From assembly GCF_024137025.1 (NCBI RefSeq), contig NZ_JAMYJR010000021.1, positions 62,001 to 126,000 of the forward strand: a DNA stretch of 64,000 nucleotides, given 5' to 3'. Shown piece after piece: positions 37,098 through 45,673 of the stretch. The DNA comes from Paractinoplanes aksuensis. Its GTDB lineage: Bacteria > Actinomycetota > Actinomycetes > Mycobacteriales > Micromonosporaceae. The notes beneath the pieces were generated by a model. The model saw only the letters and a list, made by a program, of their open reading frames with translations, was not told the DNA's origin and did no database searches. Each line of letters starts with the position of its first letter. Positions within the stretch are counted from its first letter, which is position 1. A program made the position numbers and the translations under genes.

Positions 37098-37871
37098 ATG
37101 AACAACGTTGTTGCGGAAATGCTGCTGACCAACCCGGCCCCGGCGGCCATCTGGGTCACCCTGTGGATCCTCACCCTGCCCGCCATGCTGCTGCTGGCCA
37201 GCCCGCGGGCCATGCGCAACCCGTGGCAGACGATGTGCGAGACGTTCACGTGGCTGCGCGACCGCACCGAGGAGCGCCGCGAACTGGCCCTCGAAGCCCT
37301 GGCCGCGACCCAGTTCGCCGAGGAGGTGCGGGTCGCCGCCGACCGGGCCGCGCTGGCCGCCGACCGCTGGCAGGAGCGCTGGGAGACGGCCTCGGACGAG
37401 GTCACCGACGCCTGGCAGGCCTGGCTGGACGCCGACGCCCGGCTGCGCACCCGCCGGGCCGGGTCCGCCTTCGGCGTCCCGTGGAGCGCGCAGACCCCCA
37501 CCGAGTACGTGGCCCGCGAGCGCTTCCTGCACAAGGCCGTGCGCACGGCGGCCGGCAACGGCTGGCTGCCCGCCGCCGCGGTGGCCGACGCGCTGGCCGG
37601 CCGGGCCGGCTGGGACCCGCGCCTGCACCCGCTGGAGCAGGAACTGGTCGTCCTCCGCGCCGCCGCCGGCCACCTGCGCGACCACTACGAGCGCGCCGTG
37701 GCCGCCGAGCAGGCCGCCGCCCACGACGCCGAACTGGCCCGCCGCACCCGCGACAGCCTGCGCCAGGAATCCTGGTCGGCCACCGCCCGGGCCGCCGAGC
37801 TGCGCCGCCACCTGCCGGCCGGCCTCACCGAGACCGCTCAGCCGGTCGCCCTGGCCGCCGCCTGGCAGTGA
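37098..37871 (+). CDS. Membrane protein with cytoplasmic coiled coil, unknown function
   Basis: 257 residues from ATG 37098, with an alternative GTG at 37029 in the same frame. A TM helix lies at about 15-34 (AAIWVTLWILTLPAMLLLA), then a long helical, Ala/Glu/Arg-rich region (TEERRELALEALAATQFAEEVRVAADRAALAADRWQ is split here over residues 53-88) suggests a coiled coil to the C-terminus. No family recognised. The sequence just upstream suggests it was once joined to the signal-peptide-bearing open frame at 36670. Confidence 0.65.
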   Translation: MNNVVAEMLLTNPAPAAIWVTLWILTLPAMLLLASPRAMRNPWQTMCETFTWLRDRTEERRELALEALAATQFAEEVRVAADRAALAADRWQERWETASDEVTDAWQAWLDADARLRTRRAGSAFGVPWSAQTPTEYVARERFLHKAVRTAAGNGWLPAAAVADALAGRAGWDPRLHPLEQELVVLRAAAGHLRDHYERAVAAEQAAAHDAELARRTRDSLRQESWSATARAAELRRHLPAGLTETAQPVALAAAWQ

Positions 37872-37931
37872 CCCCGGGCCGGGCCCGGTTCGGGCCTGTA
37901 CGGACCGCTGAGGCCCGTTAGCCTGCAGGGC

Positions 37932-38315
37932 ATGGCGACGCACTGGACGCTCGGCGGGGACGCCGAGGACCCGCACCGGCTGGCCGCGTTCTGGGCGGCG
38001 GCGCTGGGCTACATCGCCGAGCCCGGCTACGACGACCCCGACGGCGCCTCCCTGATCGACCCCGACGGCCGGGGCCCGGCCGTCGGCTTCCTACGGGTGC
38101 CCGAGCCCAAGACCAGCAAGAACCGCCTCCACATCGACCTGCGGGTGGCCGGCGAACCCCCGTGGGACATGCCCGCCCGCGAGACCCTGATCCGCGCCAA
38201 GGTCGCGGAACTGCGCGCAGCCGGCGCCACCGAACTACGGGACGAGTTCTACGGCGACCACCTCGGCCACGTGGTGATGCTCGACCCCGAGGGCAACGAG
38301 TTCTGCGTCGCCTAG
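37932..38315 (+). CDS. VOC-superfamily (glyoxalase-like) protein
   Basis: 127 residues with the beta-alpha-beta-beta-beta pattern of vicinal oxygen chelate proteins: an N-terminal HWTLGGDAEDPHRLAAFWAAALGY, a middle HIDLRV, and a C-terminal DHLGHVVMLDPEGNEFCV, which is the usual family end. Many actinomycete members of this 'glyoxalase-like' branch have no known substrate. It converges on the next gene with a four-base overlap. Confidence 0.88.
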   Translation: MATHWTLGGDAEDPHRLAAFWAAALGYIAEPGYDDPDGASLIDPDGRGPAVGFLRVPEPKTSKNRLHIDLRVAGEPPWDMPARETLIRAKVAELRAAGATELRDEFYGDHLGHVVMLDPEGNEFCVA

Positions 38316-39163
38316 ATCGCCTGGGCCAGGTCCCATTCGTAGCGACGACCGGCCGGGGCCGGGTCGGTGTAGACGACCAGCCAGCCGCTTTCGCTCGGCA
38401 CCGCCGCCTTCACGTGGCCGAAGCCGTGGCGCTCATGCACTGTGGGCGCTTTCTCGCTGGCGGGAAAGACGAACCGGACCGACAATTCGTTGAGCACCGA
38501 CGTGGCTCCGTTGCCCGCCGGCAACCGGTCGGTCCAGATGAGCAGATCCGATCCCCGCTTGCGCAGCGGCGCCCACAGCCCGGGCGAGCAGTAGTTGATC
38601 TGCCAGGTGAAGGTCTCGGTCAGCCCGGGTTCGAAGACCAGCCAGACCCGGGGCATGCCGTTGTGGGCCAGGGGCCGCGGCGTGATGGTCCCGCTGATCT
38701 TCTCGAGCGTGCAGCGCAGCCCGATGTCGTCGAGGCCGACGATCCGGTCGTTGCCCACCGGCACGATCGGCCGGATGGCCCGCTGGGTGACCCGCGGCAG
38801 CGGCTTGGTCTGCCGCCGCTCGACGATCGTGTCGCCGTCGTCGTCGGTCCCGATCACCACGGTCACCTCGAGGTTCTCGGCGTAGATGGGACCCTCTTGA
38901 TCGATGATCTTGTTGATGGCCTCGACATAGCTGCGGTGAGCCACCTGCTGGGTCGTGAGCTCCGCGCGCAACTGCTCGTTGCGGCGCACCAGGAAGTGCA
39001 GCGTGTAGCGGACGATCAGGTAGAGGAAGCAGACGACGCAGACGCCCATGAGCAGGATCCGGCCGAAACCCGTGCCCGGCCCGGCGAGCTGGGCGACGCC
39101 GGACGTGAGCCCGATGGTGAGCACGGCGAAGCTGGTGAAATCCTGAAACAGCTTCTTGCTCAA
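38312..39163 (-). CDS. Two-TM membrane protein of unknown function
   Basis: 283 residues. TM helices at about 12-30 and 34-53 are followed by a short coiled coil (RRNEQLRAELTTQQVAHRSYVEAINKII) and a beta-rich C-terminal domain of about 180 residues (VTVVIGTDDDGDTIVERRQTKPLPR, WLVFEPGLTETFTWQINY). Not recognised. It stands alone; the region upstream (39164-39864) contains only small open frames. Confidence 0.7.
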   Translation of the reverse strand: MSKKLFQDFTSFAVLTIGLTSGVAQLAGPGTGFGRILLMGVCVVCFLYLIVRYTLHFLVRRNEQLRAELTTQQVAHRSYVEAINKIIDQEGPIYAENLEVTVVIGTDDDGDTIVERRQTKPLPRVTQRAIRPIVPVGNDRIVGLDDIGLRCTLEKISGTITPRPLAHNGMPRVWLVFEPGLTETFTWQINYCSPGLWAPLRKRGSDLLIWTDRLPAGNGATSVLNELSVRFVFPASEKAPTVHERHGFGHVKAAVPSESGWLVVYTDPAPAGRRYEWDLAQAI

Positions 39164-39369
39164 GATCGACCCCCACAGGTCTCCGAATTACCCATGGTGC
39201 CGAAAATGCTATCCGCCGGCATCACTCGGGATGGTGATTGTGCGGCGCTCTTCCCGGTGAGCCAAGATATTCACGTGCGCAACGTTGCGATCTCGGACGG
39301 CCACATCGCATCCTTGCCGAGGACCAAATGACTTGGCCGGCAGCGGGGATCGAGGGGGCAGAGATCCAC

Positions 39370-39555
39370 ATGCGCCATTCACCGAACGGGCGTTCCAAAC
39401 CGTTCCACGGCGGCGAGGGCGGCAGCCGGTTCCAGAATCTCTTCGCCGCCCCGAGCGTCACGTCCGAGCGGCTCACGGCGGCCGGCCTGCTCACCGTCTC
39501 GTTGTCACTGTCGCTGGTCCTGGTGGTCCTGCTGACCGCATTCACGGCCAGGTAA
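39370..39555 (+). CDS. Possible small single-TM protein
   Basis: 61 residues from ATG 39370 (ATG 39328 is also possible). The second half is one hydrophobic helix (LTAAGLLTVSLSLSLVLVVLLTAF). The gap 39164-39864 is otherwise free of long genes. The ribosome site is weak. A real gene is plausible but unproven. Confidence 0.4.
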   Translation: MRHSPNGRSKPFHGGEGGSRFQNLFAAPSVTSERLTAAGLLTVSLSLSLVLVVLLTAFTAR

Positions 39556-39681
39556 GGCTTTCAGCCGCCCCCGGAAAGCATCGAAGCCGCCCACCGGGCG
39601 GCTCGACAACGTGCGGGGGACGGGCGCGGTCAGCGGAAGTTGCCGCCTTCGCCGCCCCGTCGGACATCGGTCAAGGTCACC

Positions 39682-39795
39682 ATGACGAAGATCCTTCGCT
39701 CGATCCGGTTCAATTTCTTCCCACCGCTCACGGGCGACAAGGAAGGTTACCGGCTTCTCAACGAATGCCCTCGGGCGCGCGATATCACCGGTTAG
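39682..39795 (+). CDS. Candidate 37-residue peptide gene
   Basis: ATG 39682 is preceded by AAGG with a five-base spacer and reads 37 codons to TAG 39793. The peptide starts MTKILRSIRFNFFPP, continues GDKEGYRLLNE, and contains one Cys and two prolines after a basic N-terminus. The DNA is less GC-biased than its neighbours. No family recognised; no modifying enzymes are adjacent. Confidence 0.4.
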   Translation: MTKILRSIRFNFFPPLTGDKEGYRLLNECPRARDITG

Positions 39796-39864
39796 GCCGA
39801 ATCTACTGACCGAACGGCCGGGCCGCAGGCGAACCCACGTCCCGGCCATTCTCGGATCAATTTG

Positions 39865-40689
39865 TCAGGGCCGGGTCAGTTGGCAGCCGGATTTGTTGAG
39901 GTCGATCACGCGGGCTGCGGTCAGGCAGGTGGTGAACCAGTACGTCTGTTCGCCGTAGCTCTGGCCCTGGTAGGCCCGCGTCGTGCCGTCCGCGGCTACC
40001 TCGCACGGGTTGTTCAGGGTGCACATCTCGCCGTCGTCGTTGCCGGTGTTGTTGATGCCTACTACCTGGTTGGTGGTGGCGTCGACGATCGGGGAGCCGG
40101 ACGTGCCGTGGATGGTGTCGCAGTTGACGTCGTAGCGGATGGCGTCGCGCCATGTCCATTCGCCCTCGCGCAGGGTGGGGACGAAGTTGTCGATCTTGCA
40201 GTTCCAGATGCGCTTCCAGTAGCTGGACGGGATGCTGATGCTTGCCCCGGCCGCGGGGCGGCTGCCGGCGATGGTCAGCGCGGTCACCCCGTACCGGCTC
40301 GAGAGGGTCGCGTAGGTGCTGGTGAGCCGGTACAGCGCGACATCGGTGCCGGTCATCGTGGCGTACAGCACCCGGTCGGCCCGGACCGTGCCGAGTGACC
40401 CGCCGCCGCTGTTGAGCAGCGTGCCCGACCGCGACGAGGTGCGGTTCTGCAGCACCTGACCGGCACTGAGGAAACCGCCCTCGTAGCAGTGCCCGTTGGT
40501 CAGCATCATGGCCCGGTCGCTGCTGACCGAGGACGGATACCGCACGAGCGAGGCCGAGCAGTTGCTCAGCGCGATAGTGGACGCCAATGAGGTGGCGGCG
40601 ACCGCCTGGGCGGGGGCCGGTCCGGCCACGACGCCGGTGATGGCGGCGGCAGTGGCGGCGGCGAGGGCGAGAGCACGTCGTAAGCGCAT
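39865..40689 (-). CDS. Secreted trypsin-like serine protease
   Basis: 274 residues from ATG 40689 (GAGGG in the leader). A signal peptide (MRLRRALALAAATAAAITG...) is followed by a chymotrypsin-like domain. His is in MLTNGHCYEG, Asp in TGTDVALYRL and Ser in DTIHGTSGSPIVDA. Several cysteines could form disulfides. It is divergent from the gasdermin-like gene (101 bases apart), but a functional link is not established. Confidence 0.88.
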   Translation of the reverse strand: MRLRRALALAAATAAAITGVVAGPAPAQAVAATSLASTIALSNCSASLVRYPSSVSSDRAMMLTNGHCYEGGFLSAGQVLQNRTSSRSGTLLNSGGGSLGTVRADRVLYATMTGTDVALYRLTSTYATLSSRYGVTALTIAGSRPAAGASISIPSSYWKRIWNCKIDNFVPTLREGEWTWRDAIRYDVNCDTIHGTSGSPIVDATTNQVVGINNTGNDDGEMCTLNNPCEVAADGTTRAYQGQSYGEQTYWFTTCLTAARVIDLNKSGCQLTRP

Positions 40690-40790
40690 GGCCCGCACCC
40701 TCGCACCACCCATTTAAACCTGTCAATCTATTGCGCTCGGGTCATATCGCGCCGCTCAGTCCGTTGTGCACACCCGGCGGGCGGGCCACT

Positions 40791-41516
40791 ATGAGCGCCA
40801 TGGGGACGGCCAGGAAGTTCAACAAGATCCTGCATTCGGAACTCGACGTGCACGCCGCGTGGGTGCCGGTGACCAATACGTTCGGGCTCGGTGACTACGG
40901 CGTCTTCAGCGACGGCGTCTTCGTCAAGATGGGCAACATCGCGGAGTTCGGGGTCACGTTCGCCACCGCCGCGGGCGCGCCGGCCCGGTTGCGGTTCCGG
41001 TCCGACGGCGTACGCGTGACGAAGTTCGTCGCCGGGGCCGAGGTGCCCAATATCCCGCAGGTCGACCTGGAGGCTTCGATCCGCATCGAGTTCTCCACGT
41101 CGGATTCGTTCTATGTCGATGCCCCCGTGCTGACCGTCGCGTCGATCGAGGATGTGGCCCGGGTCGGCGCCGCCCTGCGCAAGGCCGAGGGGTGGCGCCG
41201 CAAGTACAAGGTGGTGTTCTCGACGTACACGGGTCAGGGGTGCACGGTCATCTCGTCGCGCAAGGCCAACTCGACGTTCGAGCTCAGCGCCACCGCCGAC
41301 GTGCTGCGCCTGCTCGAACTGGGCCAGGCCAACGGCGGCATCACGCTGTCCGGCGAGTCGGCGGCCGGCCTCGAGGTGATCGGCGCGACCGGGGTCGTCG
41401 GGTTGCGGCTGTTCAAGCTGCGGCTGTTCACCGGGGGCACCGACATCCTGCGCACCGACGAGCCGGACGACGAGATCGAGTACGAGACCGCGGGCGACCC
41501 GGAGGACGACCTCTGA
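40791..41516 (+). CDS. Gasdermin-like candidate pore-forming protein
   Basis: 241 residues from ATG 40791 (ATG 40800 also possible). No signal peptide or conventional TM helix. An N-terminal amphipathic helix is followed by VPVTN and short strands (GDYGVFSDGVFVKMGNIAEFG). Then come two pairs of long amphipathic strands (LEASIRIEFSTSDSFYV ... KYKVVFSTYTGQGCTVISS) separated by a helical segment, a late strand pair (GLEVIGATGVVGLRLFKLRLF), and a detachable acidic tail (EPDDEIEYETAGDPEDDL). This order is that of bacterial gasdermins as I know them, and the next gene, one base away, is a CHAT protease, their usual activator. The lipidated N-terminal Cys of some bacterial gasdermins is absent. The fold needs structural confirmation. 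Confidence 0.6.
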   Translation: MSAMGTARKFNKILHSELDVHAAWVPVTNTFGLGDYGVFSDGVFVKMGNIAEFGVTFATAAGAPARLRFRSDGVRVTKFVAGAEVPNIPQVDLEASIRIEFSTSDSFYVDAPVLTVASIEDVARVGAALRKAEGWRRKYKVVFSTYTGQGCTVISSRKANSTFELSATADVLRLLELGQANGGITLSGESAAGLEVIGATGVVGLRLFKLRLFTGGTDILRTDEPDDEIEYETAGDPEDDL

Positions 41517-41517
41517 C

Positions 41518-43356
41518 ATGCGGTCCGAGCTGATCGAGTTCTTCCGCTTCGACAATCAGGACTCGGGCCTGCTGCGGATGGGCGACCGGTATCTGCGCGC
41601 CCGGGGCAACGAGCCGGTCACCGCGGTGCCGGTCCCGATCAAGCACAGCGACTTCCTGCGCCGGCTCGACCATCTGCGCTACGAGGTCGAGAACGACCCC
41701 GAGCGCCGCAACGAGGCCCTGCGAGACCTGGCCGAGGTGGTGACCCAGGTGCTCGGGGTCTGCACCGCGTCCGACGAGCCGGTGCAGATCGACCTGGTGA
41801 CCAACGCCGCCGAGCTCAGCGCGCTGCCGTTCGAGCTGGCCCAGGACGGTGACGGCCGCCCGGTGTTCGCGGTGTCCGACCCGCCGCTGGTGCTGACCCG
41901 CCGGGTGCGCACGGGCACGCACGGCGCCCGCCACGTCTGGTGGTCCACGCCGCGGGTGCTGTTCGCCGCGGCCTCCCTGCCCGGGGTGGGCCCGCCGGTG
42001 CCGGTCGACGAGCACCGGGCCGCGCTGCGCGAGGCGCTCAAGCCGTGGAGCGAGCCGCTGCCGATCGAGGGCATGCAGGACGCCGTCCGGGACAACCGCC
42101 GGGTGCTGACCACCATCGAGCGGGCCAGCCTGAGCCGGATCCGGGCGGCCGCGCTGACCGCCGCGGCCGAGGGCCGGCCGTACACCCATCTGCACGTGCT
42201 GGCCCACGGCTGCAACGTCGGCGACAAGTTCGAGCCCGAGTTCGGGGTCGCCCTGTTCGCCGAGGACGACAAGTCCGCGGCCGAGGTCACGCCGGACCAG
42301 TTGCGGGCCGTGATCCAGTCGATCGAGCCGGGCCCGGTCGTGGTGACGCTGGCCGTGTGCGACGGCGGCAACGAGTCCAACAGCGTGACCGGGGGCGGGA
42401 GCCTGGCCCACGAGTTGCACGAGTCCGGCGTACCGGTGGTGCTGGCCTCGCAGTTCCCGCTGACCTTCGCCGGCTCGACGACGTTCGCCCGGCAGTTCTA
42501 CGGCGAGCTGCTGGCCGGCCGGGACGTGCGGGCCGCGCTGCACGGGACCCGCCGCCGCCTGCACACCGAGGGCGCGGACACCATGCACGACTGGGCCAGC
42601 CTGGTCGCGTACGTGCAATTGCCCGAGGACTATCAGGACAGGCTGTACGAGGTGGCCATGCAGGCCGAGATGGCCTCGCTGCGCACCGCCCAGCTCTGGT
42701 CGGACAGGCTGGTCAACGAGGGCATCACCGACGCGGCCGCCTTCGAGACGGTGGCCGAGCAGCTGCGGTCGCGGATAGCCTCGCTGACCCGGTACGTGGA
42801 GGGTCCGATCGCCGAACCGGCCGAGGCGGCCCGGCTCGAGAACCTCGGCCTGCTCGGGAGCGCCCAGAAGCGGTACGCCGAACTCTGTTTCCACCGGGCC
42901 GACCCCGAGGAGGCGCGGAAGGCGTTGCGCGCGGCCCGTCGCTGGTATCGGCAGGGTTTCACCCGCAACCTGTCGTTCCACTGGCACGGCGTGCAGGCGC
43001 TGTCGATCGAGGCGGCGCTCACCGGCCGCATCGAACGGCCGGGCCAGTGGTACGCCGCGGTCGAGGCGGCCGAGGTCGATGACGACGACGTCTACGCGCC
43101 CGGCTCGCTGGCCGAGCTCTACCTGCTGGCCCCGCTGGCCGGCCTGCCCCCGGCCCTGGACCAGGCCGAGCGGCACCTGGTCGAGCTGGCCGGCCTGGCC
43201 GGTCCGGTCCCGGTCGACTCCACCCGCCGCCAGCTCACCCGGTACGTCCGCTGGTGGACCAGTGGCCACGGCTACTTCCCCGGGTACGCCGGGGGCGACC
43301 TGGCCGCCGAGGCCTCCCGGCTGCTGGAGACGCTCCGGGGCCGGCCGAGCTCGTGA
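41518..43356 (+). CDS. CHAT-domain (caspase-like) protease
   Basis: 612 residues from ATG 41518, one base after the stop of the gasdermin-like gene. An N-terminal region of about 100 residues leads into a caspase-HetF (CHAT) domain at about 100-360. The catalytic dyad is visible as His230 in LHVLAHGCN and Cys281 in TLAVCDGGNES, followed by SLAHELHESGVPVVLASQFPLT. The C-terminal 230 residues are helical and resemble TPR-type repeats (LGSAQKRYAELCFHRADPEEARKALRAARRWY), a likely sensing or docking part. CHAT proteases cleave and activate bacterial gasdermins in known systems; that role is inferred here from the adjacency. Confidence 0.9.
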   Translation: MRSELIEFFRFDNQDSGLLRMGDRYLRARGNEPVTAVPVPIKHSDFLRRLDHLRYEVENDPERRNEALRDLAEVVTQVLGVCTASDEPVQIDLVTNAAELSALPFELAQDGDGRPVFAVSDPPLVLTRRVRTGTHGARHVWWSTPRVLFAAASLPGVGPPVPVDEHRAALREALKPWSEPLPIEGMQDAVRDNRRVLTTIERASLSRIRAAALTAAAEGRPYTHLHVLAHGCNVGDKFEPEFGVALFAEDDKSAAEVTPDQLRAVIQSIEPGPVVVTLAVCDGGNESNSVTGGGSLAHELHESGVPVVLASQFPLTFAGSTTFARQFYGELLAGRDVRAALHGTRRRLHTEGADTMHDWASLVAYVQLPEDYQDRLYEVAMQAEMASLRTAQLWSDRLVNEGITDAAAFETVAEQLRSRIASLTRYVEGPIAEPAEAARLENLGLLGSAQKRYAELCFHRADPEEARKALRAARRWYRQGFTRNLSFHWHGVQALSIEAALTGRIERPGQWYAAVEAAEVDDDDVYAPGSLAELYLLAPLAGLPPALDQAERHLVELAGLAGPVPVDSTRRQLTRYVRWWTSGHGYFPGYAGGDLAAEASRLLETLRGRPSS

Positions 43357-43439
43357 TGCGGAAATAGCTCACTTTCCGGTCAAGACGGAAGTATCGTCGA
43401 AGAACCGGTCTGGCGGGCGAGACGGGCGGTGAGACGACG

Positions 43440-44177
43440 ATGACCACCGGGCACCGCGACCTCCACCACGAGCTGGAGGAACAGATACACGAGCTCGACG
43501 CGTTCGCGTATTCGATCTCGCACGACCTGCGCGCCCCGCTGCGCAGCCTCGACGGGTTCAGTCAGATCCTGCTCGAGGAGCACGCGGCCGGCCTCGACGA
43601 CGAGGGCCGCCGCTACCTCGAGCGCATCCGGGCCAACGTCGAGCGGATGACCGAGATGATGGACGCCCTGCTGGAGCTGTCGAGCGCCGCGCGCTCGCAG
43701 TTGCACCGGGAGCGGACGGACCTCAGCGCCCTCGCCCGCGACGTGGCGGCCGAGCTGACCGCGACCGATCCGGGCCGCTCGGTACGATTCGCCATCGCCG
43801 ACGGGCTGTCCGCGCCGGGCGACCCGCACCTGATCCGGATGGTGCTGCAGAACCTGCTCGGCAACGCGTTCAAGTTCACCGGCAGACGGGCCGACGCGCT
43901 CATCGAGTTCGACACCGAGCGGCAGGACGGCGTCGACGTCTACACCGTGCGCGACAACGGCGCCGGCTTCGAGCCCGGGCACGCCGACCGCATGTTCGAC
44001 CCGTTCCAGCGCCTGCACCTGGCCAGCGAGTTCGAGGGCACCGGGGTCGGGCTGGCCATCGTGCGGCGCGTCGTGACCCGGCACGGCGGTCAGATCACCG
44101 CCGCGGGCGCGCCGGACGAGGGCGCGGTGGTGCGCTTCACTCTGGCCCCCGGCCCGGCCGGTTGGGAGTTGCGGTGA
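43440..44177 (+). CDS. Soluble histidine kinase (HisKA-HATPase)
   Basis: 245 residues with no TM helix and only about 20 residues before the HisKA box (YSISHDLRAPLRSLDGFSQIL). The ATPase domain has NLLGNAFKFTG (N-box), VRDNGAGFEP (G1), FDPFQRLH (F) and GTGVGLAIVRRV (G2). It resembles the kinase core of phytochrome-type proteins but lacks their sensor, so the input must come from a partner. It is followed by a REC-kinase-REC protein with a GTGA overlap. Confidence 0.92.
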   Translation: MTTGHRDLHHELEEQIHELDAFAYSISHDLRAPLRSLDGFSQILLEEHAAGLDDEGRRYLERIRANVERMTEMMDALLELSSAARSQLHRERTDLSALARDVAAELTATDPGRSVRFAIADGLSAPGDPHLIRMVLQNLLGNAFKFTGRRADALIEFDTERQDGVDVYTVRDNGAGFEPGHADRMFDPFQRLHLASEFEGTGVGLAIVRRVVTRHGGQITAAGAPDEGAVVRFTLAPGPAGWELR

Positions 44178-45667
44178 CCGTGGATCAGATCGGCGTGCTG
44201 GTCGTCGATGACAACGACGACGACGCCGTGCTGATCGGCCATTCGCTGACGCGGGCCGGTCTGCCGGTGCGGGTGACCCGGGCCGAGACCGCCGACGAGG
44301 TGACGGCCGCGCTCACCGGCCGCCGGGTCGACGTGGTCATCTGTGACTACAACCTTCCCGGCGTACGGGCCGAGGAGGTGCTCGTCCAGGTCCGGGAGCA
44401 CGACGCGGACCTGCCTTTCGTGCTCGTCTCGGGTCAGGTCGGCGAGGAGACGGCGGCCGACCTGATGCGCGCCGGCGCCCGCGACTTCGTGCTCAAGGAC
44501 CGCCTGACCCGGCTCGCCCCGGCCGTGCAACGGGAACTGCACGAGGCCGCCGAGCGCCGCCGCCACCGCCGCCTCGAGGAGCAGCTGCGCCAGTCCGAGC
44601 GGCTCGACTCGCTGGGCCAGCTGGCCGGCGGCATCGCCCACGACTTCAACAACATCCTCGCGGTGATCTCCGGCTACGCCACGATGCTGACCGAGGAGCT
44701 GGGCCCCGGCCACGCGCTGCACGCGGACGCGCTGGCCATCGAGCAGGCGGCCGCCCGGGGCAGCGGCCTGACCCGTCAGCTGCTCATCTTCAGCGGTCTC
44801 GAACCCTCCCGGCCCGAGCTGCTCGACCTGAACGTCGTGGCCACCGACATGCAGCGCGTCCTGTCCCGCACGCTGGGCGAGGACGTCGAGCTGAGCACCA
44901 TGCTGTCGCTCAACCTGCCCCGGATCACGATCGACCGCAGCAAGCTGGAGCAGGTCATCATGAACGCGGCCATGAACGCACGGGCGGCCCTGCCGTCCGG
45001 CGGCCGGGTCACGATCACGACCGAGGTGGTGCGCGAGAACGGCCACGTCTGCCTGGCCGTCACCGACACCGGGCACGGCATGCCGCCCGAGGTGGCGGCG
45101 CGGGCCTTCGAGCCGTTCTTCACGACCAAGGGCCGGGGCCGGGGCACCGGGCTGGGCCTGGCCACGGCGTACGGCGTGATCGTCGACGCCGGCGGCACGA
45201 TCAGCCTCGACTCCCATCCCGGGCAGGGCACCACGCTGCGGATCTGCCTGCCCCCGGCCGAGGTCGCGGCGCCCGTGTCGACACTGGTCCGGCGCCCCGC
45301 CGCGGCGAGCGGGAGCATCCTGGTGGTCGAGGACGAGGACGGCGTACGCGACATCGTGGCCCGCATCCTGCGCCGGGCCGGTTACGAGGTGCACGCGGCG
45401 GCCGACCCCGCGGAGGCGCTCCGGCTGGTCCACGACGGTCTGCGGATGGACGCCCTGCTGACCGACATCATCATGCCCGGCATGTCGGGCACCCAGCTGG
45501 CGGCCGAGCTGCGGAAGATCCGCCCCGCGCTGCCCGTCCTGTTCATGTCCGGCTACACCAGCGGTCCCGCGCCCGGTGGCCAGGAGCTGCCGGCCGACGC
45601 GCCGTTGCTGCACAAGCCGTTCCAGAGCGAGAACCTGCTCAACGCCGTGCACGCCGTGCTGCCCTGA
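44174..45667 (+). CDS. Hybrid REC-histidine kinase-REC protein
   Basis: 497 residues from GTG 44174, which overlaps the previous stop (GTGA) and has GGGAG six bases upstream; TTG 44162 is less likely. Receiver 1 has the acceptor Asp in VVICDYNLPG. The kinase has LGQLAGGIAHDFNNILAVISGYA (His box) and GRGTGLGLATAYG (G2). Receiver 2 has ALLTDIIMPGMSGTQ. No DNA-binding output domain is present, so the pair works as a phosphorelay whose target is elsewhere or non-transcriptional. It directly follows the gasdermin-like/CHAT cassette on the same strand. Confidence 0.92.
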   Translation: MTVDQIGVLVVDDNDDDAVLIGHSLTRAGLPVRVTRAETADEVTAALTGRRVDVVICDYNLPGVRAEEVLVQVREHDADLPFVLVSGQVGEETAADLMRAGARDFVLKDRLTRLAPAVQRELHEAAERRRHRRLEEQLRQSERLDSLGQLAGGIAHDFNNILAVISGYATMLTEELGPGHALHADALAIEQAAARGSGLTRQLLIFSGLEPSRPELLDLNVVATDMQRVLSRTLGEDVELSTMLSLNLPRITIDRSKLEQVIMNAAMNARAALPSGGRVTITTEVVRENGHVCLAVTDTGHGMPPEVAARAFEPFFTTKGRGRGTGLGLATAYGVIVDAGGTISLDSHPGQGTTLRICLPPAEVAAPVSTLVRRPAAASGSILVVEDEDGVRDIVARILRRAGYEVHAAADPAEALRLVHDGLRMDALLTDIIMPGMSGTQLAAELRKIRPALPVLFMSGYTSGPAPGGQELPADAPLLHKPFQSENLLNAVHAVLP

Positions 45668-45673
45668 CGCCGG

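Noticed and set aside
39865..40689. The trypsin-like protease as the activator of the gasdermin-like protein
   Set aside because: It has a signal peptide and is exported, whereas the candidate pore former is cytoplasmic; the coupled CHAT protease is a better partner.
43357..43439. Terminator between the CHAT gene and the kinase
   Set aside because: Only a weak 7-bp hairpin with a bulge (ACTTTCCG/CGGAAGT) is visible, too weak to call.
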